NCBI RefSeq assembly: GCF_020882245.1
Contig: NC_083598.1
Coordinates: 59,557,858 to 59,621,857 of the forward strand
Length of the DNA: 64,000 bases
Reading direction: 5' to 3'
From: Rhopalosiphum padi
Taxonomy: Eukaryota > Arthropoda > Insecta > Hemiptera > Aphididae
Shown here: positions 53,031 through 64,000 of the stretch, in pieces
Layout: each line of letters begins with the position of its first letter
How positions within the stretch are numbered: position 1 is the stretch's first letter
Made by a program: the position numbers and the translations under genes
Notes under the pieces: generated by a model
The model's database searches: none
What the model was told of the DNA's origin: nothing
Seen by the model: the letters and a program-made list of their open reading frames with translations, nothing else

Positions 53031-56000
53031 CGTCGCCGCCAATATTTGGACGGGTTATGCGATTTCGATAAAAGTACAAGTTAGTATAGGTACGTTTTAC
53101 CAATAAAAATAAATTAGCGGACGGTATTATATTATGTAGGTGTAATGATCATTTGGACGTCATTGCTCGCCTCGGGCTGTATATTATTATTATTATTACT
53201 GTAATACTGATGACGGTTCGACCGGACTGGACGGCGCAGATATCTGTTAGCATACGACTACGACTGCGACTACACACCAGTGCAGTGGGCAGTAAGCCAG
53301 CTAGCGAATCGCATAAGTATGATACGTCATACCGATATTATAATATTATTACCGTGTTGCCACGGATATAATGATAATATATAATACAACGGTCATTTAA
53401 GCTGTAATAACACGCACCGCCTCCACCGCTGATTTAACGGATATGACGACGGTAATGTGTAATACCAAAGAAAGTTTTCGAGTTTTTCCTTTCGAGCGCA
53501 TCCGACTGTTTCGCTTTTACCCGATCGTCGGTTTGCAGGTACCCACGCAATATTGCGTGTATTTATACTAATATTATGATGCACTGCATCAACAGCAATG
53601 GTCGAGCGATGTACATTAGGCGAGCAATGACGGTATAATATATTTATTGTTCCATTTTATAATAGTCTTCGCGATATTATACCGTCGTTTGTTATGTACC
53701 TATATAATAGTGTAGCGTTTTGTTATGAATTGCCGGACCGGATCTATCGCGATCGCGTGGTACATTGTCGATTCGACCGCTTTCCAGGTGACCGGAAGAA
53801 TAAACAAAATCGTTAAAACTCGAAACCGCAACCAATAGTTATGATTTAAATGTATAGGAATGAAAACAAATTAGTCATAACAATGATTCATTTAAAACAA
53901 TAACATCGATTATATATTATTTGCAGTATACCTACGCATATTGTACTATATACCAGATCACTAAACCGTAAAAGCCGTTTCCGTCAAATTGTATTTTAAT
54001 TCGATCTGTAAAAAGCCTCATTCGATTAAAACATTTAAGATGTACAAATACTACACGAAGGTAAAGTCAAAATGTTATATTTCTTTTTTCTCCGAAAGTG
54101 TTATAGGCCGATGTCCTGCAAACGCTATCACGATTGTCTTATAGATCTGTCGAGCACAACACCAGATGACCTGCCATTTTTTCCGCATAGGAAATAATTG
54201 TTTCGTAGCATTATTTTTTCTGGAGATACTTTTATCATTGTAGTCACCGATCACAGAACATATTTATGATCTATGGTAATAATACGAGTAATAATAATAA
54301 TAATAATAAAAATAATTATATTACCGTTGTGGGCGCGATTGTCCGAGCCTCATAAAATACAATATAATTAATTTTTACCTATACGTCGGGCGTTTGTACA
54401 TCGACATTATTGTACGAGACCTACTGTACGATAATTCACCGATACAGAATTAGAAGGAGAATAAAACTAGTTATACGGCACCCGATAGCCCGTTACCTAT
54501 ATCATATATTATTTATTATATAAAAATAAAAATAAAAAAACATCGTGTCGCGTAACACATACGTTGTATAGTGTATAATATATAAATAGATACGAGTATA
54601 TATTATTATTATTATTTTTCTTGGTATCGTAGTTTTAAAGGCGCCGCTGGCTTTGTAATAATATTATTTCGGCCGAACGTTTTGGGTCTCGGACAGGTTT
54701 TGATATTGTTTCTCTCCTAGACGTACGCATGCGTCCGTCAATCGTTTAGTGTATCGGACTAAACTCAGCCGTATTTCAGTGCTTATGTGAACAGATTATA
54801 AGTCCGATCTAATATTAATCCTTGCCACGCCGTGACGTGCAAGTTAGTAAGTTGAGGTTAACGGCTTTACATATCGTATATACATATATTATTATTATTA
54901 TTATTATGTACTAACACTACTAACATGCACGTATCCCCCTCCCGGCTGTTATTGTCGAATGATTTAGATTTTTCTTCTCGTAATAATTAGATTGATCGCG
55001 CACTTTCTAAATCGCAGGGTCTGTAATTAACTCCGAAGTAATCAAAACGGTGCTTAGAAATTGTGGCCTTATATAGGACGACTATAACTTATTGTACGAG
55101 TTTGAACGTGTCAACCGTAAAAAGTCGTGCTTTAAAAAAAAAAAAATAGTATTTGGATGATCGAGTAAAAAATATCAATCTGAAATAAATCTGGTGTGAA
55201 TTTACTTTAGAAATCTACAGTTTCTCCGCTTGGCTGGGAAAACATCACTCATTTAATATAACGAAAGTTTTCTTCTAATAATATAAAATATAAACGATAC
55301 ACAACATCGTATTGTTTTTATTTAATAAGCATATCGAACATTTTCAAACGTGAATTAAATTTACGTACTGTTTAAGTGACCAACACAGTAATATTTCATT
55401 AACTACCTAGTCTAATAACATAAATTAGTATAGGTGTTCATCGTATGTTAACTTTGAATTTATTGTCCGTAACAATTGTAAAAGTACTCATTATTTTGTT
55501 ACACAAATCAAAGAAATAATACAATCTAAAATAGAGAGATTTTATAGTTTAAAAAGTATAATATTATAACTATTAATTTTCCTTGGTCAAGTTATTCATA
55601 AAGTCTATAAAAAAGTAAAGTTCTAAAAAAATCAGATTTTTTTTTCTAACGCATATATTATAATGATCCTTGTTAGTATGTTTTACTCATTTAGAATCAA
55701 AATGTTGAAGATTTTTTCTTACGAAACTTGAAATATTCTGTCACATAAATAATTATAAATCCAATAGAAATTAAAACGTCAACAACAAAAAGTGAAGGGA
55801 CGCTTTGTATACAATAGAAAATAGTACTATCTATAATTGTAGCACACGACTCGTATCTAAACTTTTACGTTTTATGTTAAACACATACTAATGTGGTTAA
55901 ATAAACAGAAAATCGTGTAGTATCTCATCAACGAATAAGCTGTGATTCACACGATGAATTTGATGAAAAACACGACCGTGATCTTTTTATGTAAGTGTGC

Positions 56001-56660
56001 GTACTGTGTGTAAATGTAAGTACACTAAGACACGATTTTATTTTTCATTCACCGCAATCAGATTTCTTTTTTTTTATAAATGGGAAAGGAGCTATATAGC
56101 CAGCAGCCCCAACTATTTATATATCATTTATAGTACATTATATAAACGGTGTAGGTAAAGTTTCACTTATATATATATCAATTAGTGTTGATACTCATAG
56201 TAATTTGTGTTGACCATTGATAAAAAAATAAAATTATATGTTTCTTAATTCATTAGCATCGTGTGGAACGCTAAACCGGTTTTTGGAAACAAATCAAGTG
56301 TACTTACGTATATTTATCACACTTATTTGACACATCAAGGTTTTTTTTATCCATTAACGATCTTAAAATTGCATGAACTGTATAATATTTCTCGATTTAA
56401 CACATGTAGGCTTAATATGAGTTGTTTAGGAATTATCGCAATACAATTCAAGAGAAAAAAAACTAAAAATCATTTAAAAAATGAATCTTAATATATTTAT
56501 TTCATTAAATAAAAAAAAATAAATAAAAAATAATAATAAAAAATTACATAAATCAATAACAGTCGATATGATGTACTTTTTTCTTCAGTTAGACAACAAG
56601 AACAATGATTGTATTATATATTTGAGAGGAGGTGGACGATGGCACATTCGAGTAAGTAAT

Positions 56661-56721
56661 GTCAAGTCCTGTTAAGTCAAATAGAGTCAAGTCAAGTCGA
56701 GTCAAGGTGAGTCAAACTGAG
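56661..56721. repeat. Degenerate GTCAA / GAGTCAA short tandem repeat
   Basis: About ten imperfect copies of a 5-7 bp motif (gtcaa, gagtcaa, gtcgagtcaa) in 60 bp, on AT-rich background. Confidence 0.7.
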
Positions 56722-57364
56722 TTTAGAAAAAAAGAAGAAGTGTATTTATTACAAACAAATCGATTTTATTTAAGTAGGTACGTAATAAATAGGTAAGTCT
56801 TCGATGTACACACAAAAAGTATAACATAAATTTTTGTATAAAAAAATGACACAATATAACAATATAAAATAAAAATGAATCATATAATAAAATATTATGG
56901 TTTGTGATCAACGATATTTCCGGTAAAGTGAAAAGTAGTCTTTGGCAAACGGTCGTTTTTATATTGGTATGTGCGGGTCTGTGCGATCAGGAAGAGCCAC
57001 AGCAGCTGAGTAAGTCATCGTACTAGTTTTTAGTGAGTATGTGTGTGTGTATGTGAGTATAATAATAATTATAGCACACATATGAAGAAGTAAATACTAG
57101 TCCTAAACGTATAGGTACTTGTAGTCATTGGTTGGTGTCGTCTCGTAGATAAGGTCAAAAGTCGCGATGCTGTAGCTGGTGTGTAATCGTGGTTATCGTT
57201 AGTGACGGCAGAAGTGGTGATCGTGATTAGTATAGAAAGAATAGATTTCTAACAATTTCTATTCGTATTTTATAGACAAAAACCAGTTTTGGAAATAGTC
57301 GTTTTTCTTTTTTTTCGTAATAATTCTTCTTCTCTCCTCCGGCCGACCTATATCACCACATGAG

Positions 57365-57441
57365 CGGCAAACACACTCTCACACGAACACACATATAGTG
57401 CGCACACGCGCGCCTGTGTGTGTGTGCGTATGTATGTGTGT
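57365..57441. repeat. CA/TG-rich microsatellite with self-complementary halves
   Basis: A CA-rich half (cacacactctcacacgaac, acacacat) is followed by gcgcacacgcgcgcc and then a TG-rich half (tgtgtgtgtgtgcgtatg). The two halves are roughly complementary and could pair. Confidence 0.7.
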
Positions 57442-58059
57442 GTCACTAGGTTAACTTCTGTATTTTTAACCGACCGCCCGGGGTAAATAATAATCGTATA
57501 TTATTATTATATAGTTGTGTATATGGTAGTAAAACGTTTTGTTATGTGTTGTGTGCGATCATTGTCCCGAAGTGATTAAGCAGAACCCGTTATTGACCGC
57601 CGTCGTATAGTTTAGTCGCCTCCAGTGTACGGATGTCGTATAATAATATTACACGTGGCGGGCGCGATGTACGGACGCCGTGACTTATATATGTATATAT
57701 AATTGTATATATTATACGTGTAGTATAATAATATAATATATATGTATGTAAGTTCGCGAGAGAAACGATTTGTAAACGTAGGCGGCGGGCAAGTATAATA
57801 TTATCAATGGCGAGGGTGAGACGAAGAAAGAAAAAGTGAATTGCATGGTAGAATACGATCAGATGTATGTTTGTGTATATAAATATAAATAATATTAAAA
57901 TAAATTATTTCGTTCCTAGGGGGGAATATTTTTTTTTCGAACTATTTACAAATAAATATCGCCCCGTTGGGTGATGGCAACGTGGAGCAGAGCGAGCGAG
58001 GGTGATACTAACTACGGGGATCATGCTATAAGGGGGGGATGATTTTGGTGATGGCGGCA

Positions 58060-59976
58060 TTAGTGTTGACCACGGTACGCCATGTCTTGAGCGCTTTCGC
58101 CTTCTAGGGATCGTCTGTATCCACCGTGGTGTCCGTGTTCCTCGGTGTAGTGTGGGTGAGACACTACTTCATACGATTGTTGACTCTTGCTGTTAGCCAA
58201 CAACTTTTGGATTCCGATGATGACGGCCAAGACGAGGGCGATCTTACCAACGACGAGAGCCTTGAATGCCAACAAAGCAAGAGCACCAATGGCCAATGGG
58301 ACAAGGGCGATGGCTTTCATCTTCAACAGCATCAAGAGTGGCATCAACATCTTTTGGTGCTTCTTCTTCTTGCCACGAGCTGCAAAAAGAAATAATAAAT
58401 AAATAAATAAATAAATAAATATATTTTATTATTTACAGTTTATTTACAGTCGGATGAGATAGTCATCTGCAGATAGAACGAAGAATAAAAGATATAAAAA
58501 AAAATATAGGTTTTCCGAAAACGGTCGAAACCTTTAAGTCTCGAGCCCGCTGGGTGATATATATCTGAACGATATTCCAGTGAAAGGATCAAATCTCCGG
58601 CTTTCTCCGGTTGCGATGACACAGTCACGCCCACTGGGGCCCCCCTAGCGGCGCACTATTTGGGTTTTCGGGCCATCAATGACCGTGCGTCCGCACCTGG
58701 CGGGTCCGTAACACACATATTTATATTCGTATTATTATATTGTTACGACGCCGGGCAATGGTGTGCGACCCGAACGGATTTAGCGTTTCATTATTATTAT
58801 TTTTATGTGCGCCTGTCGACGGGTGTGTAATTTGTATATAATATCGTATTATACGCCGCAGTTATGGTTAGGCCCGAGGCCAAAATCTTGGCCCGATGAC
58901 AGACAGAAAACTTGGAACGCGTGCGCGGTACCGCGGGGTCTGCGTATTGTGACGCGCATTATATACCACGTATATTATACCAAATGACGGTGACCGAAAG
59001 GTTAAGTTAACGTTAGCCAGCGAGCTGTGTTCGTAGTCGGAGACATAGATAGACAAAGACAAATAGATACATAAACAGAAAGAAAAACATAAAGATAGCG
59101 TAAAAGTTTACAATACTATTATGAACGCGAGAATGGTTAAAACAACAATAGTTTTTAACGGAAAAAAATTTAAATTGAATTTTTTGAATTTGTCGAGTAT
59201 AGCTTTACATCTAAAATGTATCGACAGAGAATCGTGTTAACGTGCATGTGTATGTATATTGTTTTCAAATAAATTGTTATAAAAGCATGGAACATAATCT
59301 TGGTAAATTTGAGTGTTTGAAAATAAATCGTTAAAATAAAATATGATTCTAGATCGACGAGTGTTACTATAATACGTATGTGTGTATAAGCCGAGATAAC
59401 TCCACTGTAAAATCTAGTTAAGTGACTTCGCTGATCAAGGTTAACCGGTATACAATGGTACAATAGTTATTTATAACGGTAAACGAGAGGATAAAAATAG
59501 TTTTTACCTTCATCGAGGGATCTCCTCATGCCAGAGATGGACGATTCCGGGACCTTGAGTTGAAGGGTGTGGCTCTCCAGGAAACGGGCGACGCGATCCA
59601 AAAGTAAGTTCTCGACTTGGGCATCTTTCTCGTCATCGTCTTTGGGTTGTCCTTCTTCGAGTTCGGATTCGGCGAGCGATCGGCCGTTCAAGCCCCGGCT
59701 GGACTCGACGGGTTCGGACTTCACCAACGATATGCCGTCGAATACGTCGATGCTGTCGGTCTTGCGCAACGCCCGGTCGACGTATTGCAAAGCTCGCATT
59801 TTCAAGCACGTGGCCATGTTCTTCTCGGAGCAATCCTGCATTACCTTGTACACCTTTTCCAGACCGGCTGCCTCATCGGCGGCAGGGGCGGCAGGAGATT
59901 CTTCGGCGGCCGGGTGTCCATAGACGGTCTGTGCTGCCACCAAGAACAGGCACGCGAATGTAAGTTTTCTCATCAT
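58060..59976 (-). CDS. Osiris-family protein (gene E), two exons, 262 aa
   Basis: This is the most canonical Osiris gene here. Exon 1 is 59,976-59,508: signal peptide (MMRKLTFACLFLVAAQTVYG, likely cut before HPAAEE), an Ala/Pro/Glu linker, a two-Cys region (Cys49 and Cys57, DCSEKNMATCLKMRAL), DGISLVKSEP (81-89) and a second helical part (VENLLLDRVARFLESHTLQL). It ends in GAA plus one base before GTAAAA. Exon 2 is 58,379-58,060, after the acceptor tttgcag: basic patch ARGKKKKHQK (157-166), a hydrophobic core of about 50 residues containing AFKALVVGKIALVLAVIIG, then YEVVSHPHY, a His/Gly stretch, and AQDMAY (253-258), the family's AQxLAY-type C-terminal motif. The intron is 1,128 bp, with an ATTT-type repeat just before its branch/acceptor region. 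DGISLV lies inside one exon, whereas gene A has an intron exactly there. It probably matches one of the conserved central-cluster Osiris genes, which one I cannot say. Confidence 0.93.
58389..58425. repeat. (AAAT)n microsatellite next to the gene E acceptor
   Basis: aaataaataaat-type repeat on plus. On the coding (minus) strand it is a T-rich ATTT repeat about 10-45 bp upstream of the last exon, forming most of the T-rich tract before the AG. Confidence 0.85.
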
Positions 59977-62900
59977 TTTATGCGCGTCGATTGTTAAAGT
60001 TCGAAGTATTATTTTTTATCGCTGCTATTGCGATATACGTATAAAAAATATAATGAGATGTGATGTGCGAGTGTTTTACTACTGTGTACCTCTTCACCAC
60101 TGAACAAAAGCGACTACACTGATCTATCGTTTGCCGAGTCAGTTGTCTTTTATTCGAATGCGTTTCCGCCTGTTATTCGATCGGCGCGCCACCGCCACCG
60201 CCGAGTTGGTGGGGTGCCGGCCAGCCGCTGCCGCCGCCGTCGCCGCCGAGCGATCGGACCGAGTCAGTGGCTGCGACTCCGGCGGGGGTACACGCACACC
60301 ACTCCGATGGGCCGTCAGGACGCGTCGGCCGGACTGTGTCAACCTTGGCCGATATAGGGTTCGTGTTCAGAAACGGATGTACGACGATGATAATAATAAT
60401 AATACTAATAATAATAATATTATAAGCTTCGTGAGTCTTTCTTTCCGTACGCTTTTCGTTTTCCTATCTATTTTCTTGTCTTTCTCTTTTATCCCGTACA
60501 CGCGCAACGGACACGAGTCTATGACCGCGCGCCGGACGGCGTGCTCGGGTCTCCGCGGAACAGTATCTCTATAACATTTTCGTTTCGATTTTTTTCTTCG
60601 GTTTTATTTTTTCGTTTTGATTTTTTTACTTAATCATACGCGGGCACTCGGCGTGAAAGATCTACGCGGCTAGAATCTGCGCAGCTGGTGCAGCGGACGA
60701 ATCAATAAATGGTGCAGTTTAAATCGCAGTGTGTGTTTTTGTATAATCACATAATAATAATATACCTATAATAATATGCCTACAGTTAGTACAGTTGTTT
60801 GGTATTGTTTTTATTTTTCCACGTCGAATTAATGTCGGCGCGATCGTGTAGTAACAATAATATCATGTTATAATCGTATAATATATTATAATAACTCTAT
60901 AATACTACGTATAAATCATACATAATATATACGAATTACTAAACATATTATAATATATTAATATAGCTATCGTTTTCGGCATCACCACGTAGTATCTTAC
61001 TTACACTCGGAGTTTAAGGTGTTATATAGTTTCTTTATCTAGATAGAAATACAAAAAAAAAAAAAAAAATACTAATGTCATACTAATCAATTGAAGATAC
61101 TATAAATATATTTTTTATTATTATTATATTTTGTTTTTAAAACCTCTGTTTACCGTCGACATAAGAGTTAACACGATTTATTGAAATATTAATTGTAATT
61201 TTAAAATAATCCTGAAGCTATTATCTGTCTCTTTAGAACTAAAAATTAAAATTCTTTAAATAATACTAACACAAAAATGTATTATACCTACATTCTAGAC
61301 AAATTGTATTTGTATTTACTTGAAAATATAATTATGACTATAACTATATTTTATATTATAATAAATTAATATTATAGCGATAACAATATAATTACATAGC
61401 GTCAGTTAGAACTACTTAAATAAAAATATTTCTAATTTTTAACAAATTCAAACATAATATTATTTTGACATTGATATTTTAACTGCATTTTGAGCTTTAA
61501 AATATTTAAATTAGTTAACCGTAAAATTTTTCAAAATATAATTAAGGTAATTTTTCCGCTCATTAAATTACCGTAATATCATAGCTTTTATAAATTACAA
61601 TCTTCCAGTAAATAAGGAACCATTGATTAAAATATACAATACATAATATTTATAAATATAAACAATCAACAAATATTTTTTAATTGACTGTACCTATAAA
61701 TATCATTTTTTTATTTATCGAAATTTTAAGTTATTTGCAATACACTTTCCATTTCTTTGCGACATAATATATTTTATTTTATTATTTATTAATTATTATC
61801 CATGTACAAATATTAATATCATACTAACATATTAGAATAATATCACAATATAATGTGTGCTATTGTATACCCCACTTACCATCCTCTGTATTCAAAAGTA
61901 AATTAATTTCCAACAGTGTATTTCATTACAACGTCAGCCGTACGAAAATTGTCAATTCATTCGAGTCGTTTAAATCTATTTTATTTATTTAACAACAAAA
62001 ATGGTGAATGTCACGTTAGAATAATGACCATGACAATAATAAATTAACTGGCGCTGTCTTATATTATAATATTTGTCATATTATTACAACCAGTGAACGC
62101 CTTCTGGTGTAACATCAAACCACTGCCTACCTAACCAAGCAATTATTCACTAATACATTTTTCATTTAGTTCTCGAGTCGATCCATAATATTAGGTATAA
62201 AGAATCAAAATCAAAGAATCCGGATGGAATAGTAGAATATGATAAAAAAAAAACGATTTCGATACAATACAAACAATAATATTTGATATTTCTTACTATG
62301 GTGAATATTATTTATTTTTTTTGTTTTTTCGTCGTTGAGTAGGTACCTACTATGGCTGCAACCTACAACTTTACTGTTTCCCAAATCGCAAACTGAGAAA
62401 TTCGTGATGCGGCAATCCAGTTTCATTCATATACGCCGTATGTACATGTACAATATGATTATACTCTGCAGTATGTAATATTACGGCAGCTAGTATATTG
62501 TGTTATTTACTAATTATCACTTAAAAACTGATCGATAGGTATTTCTCGATTTCTCCGTTTAAAGACGAAGACTAATATACTACCTACACGCATAACAACG
62601 ACAAGTCTGGTGTTCTGTCATAGCGGTGCGTCTAGATTTCTCGCAAAAATATTTTCCGTCCATTCAATTACACCGACTCACCGATATTACTGTAAGAATG
62701 TAGGCATTGAAATAATAATAATAATAAAAATAATCGTCTATTCAAACACGAAACGTTTTTTATTCGCGCCTATTCGTAATACGCTATGTTTTCTATTGAA
62801 GTGAAAAAATCAATTTATTTATTTCGCTTACGTTATGTACCACATATAATATACAATATAATACTATGTTATAACCTATAATAATATATAACAATGATTA

Positions 62901-64000
62901 TGAAGAATATTTGCATGTTAATAAAGCAATATTGTACTGTTATAATAATTTAAATAAATCAAAGTTTAGCCAATAATGCGCATTGACCTATCCGCATCAT
63001 ATTAAGATCTTTTAATTTAATTACTCCCATTCGCTTAAATATATGATATAATTATTATATTATTATTATATGCGACTTATACTATTTTCCAGATAAAGTA
63101 GTATTTTTGTTATAAATATTTAATGAAAATAATCGATTTTTTTTTTTAATTTTGCATTATAGATTCATTTTTAGACGACAGAACTTATAATATTATGATT
63201 AAAAATACGTTTTTATTATTATTAAAGTATTTTATACGAAACTAATATAATCAATATTTACTAATAATTCTAATCCTTATTTTACTTACCATAGTAGCGT
63301 ATAGTATAACAATATCAATAATTTGAAATAAAGAAAGTACATCATTATTCTTGAATAAAATTAAAGATACGATCGTTAGTCCTCGTTTTTTTTTCTGTAG
63401 AGATAATGATCAGTTAGTGAGGTAAGCCATGACCATATTATTATATTATAGTCATCCACTCTTTATATACAATGTGTTTATTTAAATTAGTTTATGTTCA
63501 GAAACACAGAATAGTCAAATTATTAATAGATAGTGCGTGAATAATACAAGAAAGTAATAGGTACAAAACTAAGTAAATAAATTAAATTATTATATTATTT
63601 TAAATAAAGTTAATATTAATTAAAAAAAAAGTAAAAAGTCTATAAAAGAATTGAAAAATAGTATGATGTATAAAAATAAAATAATATGTACGATAGTTGG
63701 ACAAGTGACATTCTAAGAAGAGACGCCTGAACAGTGTTTTATAATAAATTAATAACCTCTACAACTTAAACTTCATTATGAACCAGTTTTGATGTTGAGT
63801 TTTATTTGACCAACGAACAATTATTATTAAAGAACGTATCTTCGGTTAGAAAAATGTCTGTTTGGATTTTTGTTGTATTTCCTATTTTCTATTATTCTCG
63901 AAGACGTCTACATAAAATAATACAACGATGCGCACGAAACCGCATACTGAAGTATATACAATCTCGTAGGCACTCAACAAGGCACAATTTTATTATTTAA
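59977..64000. other. Upstream flank of gene E and AT-rich end of the window
   Basis: A less AT-rich CpG-containing tract (about 60,130-60,560, with GCC/CCG runs) lies upstream of gene E and is probably its promoter or an untranslated exon. Frames there overlap on both strands and have low-complexity Arg/Ala content. I saw no clear TATA at the B/D spacing before gene E. From 60,600 to 64,000 the sequence is AT-rich with short A and T tracts and no supported gene. Confidence 0.5.

Larger units (their letters stand above)
53031..58059. other. Intergenic region between genes C and E
   Basis: Includes the promoter side of gene C and the 3' flank of gene E. Moderately CpG-rich stretches occur at about 53,150-53,800, 54,600-54,900 and 57,350-57,800. 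A GTCAA-type degenerate repeat (56,661-56,721) and a CA/TG microsatellite (about 57,365-57,441) are present. I found no canonical TATA for gene C and no supported gene. Confidence 0.55.

Noticed and set aside
59617..59997. 126-codon plus-strand frame
   Set aside because: It is the antisense shadow of gene E exon 1.
60131..60574. 147-codon plus frame and 67-codon minus frame upstream of gene E
   Set aside because: Ala/Arg/Asn runs from GCC and AAT repeats, no recognisable domain. More likely promoter or untranslated sequence.
20400..64000. tRNA genes
   Set aside because: I looked for GGTTCGANTCC-type B boxes on both strands and found none with a matching A box.

Overview
The window looks like AT-rich insect nuclear DNA. 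Its genes are spliced and belong to the insect-specific Osiris (DUF1676) family. The base composition, the abundance of short ATA/TATAAT-type motifs and a vasa-like helicase fragment fit an aphid or near relative, but the species is an inference.

Region 1 (1-19,238) is one uninterrupted head-to-tail satellite array with a unit of about 341 bp (56.4 units), open at the left edge of the window. Units are nearly identical. The few variable positions recur in the same order in distant parts of the array, so it grew by copying multi-unit blocks. The array stops mid-unit, about 620 bp from the stop codon of the first gene. Every open frame inside it is a by-product of the repetition.

Region 2 (about 19.8-60 kb) is an Osiris gene cluster. 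I can assemble five members by hand from splice sites and reading phase: gene A (minus, 19,856 to 22,871 or about 23,298), gene B (plus, 31,505-32,558), gene D (plus, 40,283-41,279), gene C (minus, four exons, 43,470-53,030) and gene E (minus, 58,060-59,976). Each encodes a signal peptide, a two-cysteine region, a basic patch and a hydrophobic segment. In all five a phase-1 intron splits the codon just before the basic patch or hydrophobic region. Known Osiris proteins act in the secretory and endosomal system of cuticle-secreting epithelia, so the cluster is probably a co-regulated cuticle or trachea gene set. TATA boxes lie 50-70 bp before the starts of genes B and D and of the tentative first exon of gene A.

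Inside the 7.4 kb first intron of gene C, on the opposite strand, lies a three-exon fragment of a DEAD-box RNA helicase. It carries the Q-motif region and motif I and then stops. Other non-genic features are a perfect 45-bp inverted repeat in the last intron of gene A, a Tigger/pogo-like MITE, a decayed non-LTR retrotransposon tail, several hairpins and microsatellites, and several less AT-rich CpG-containing tracts without recognisable exons.

The last 4 kb (60.6-64 kb) and the long AT-rich spacers between genes show no gene I can support.
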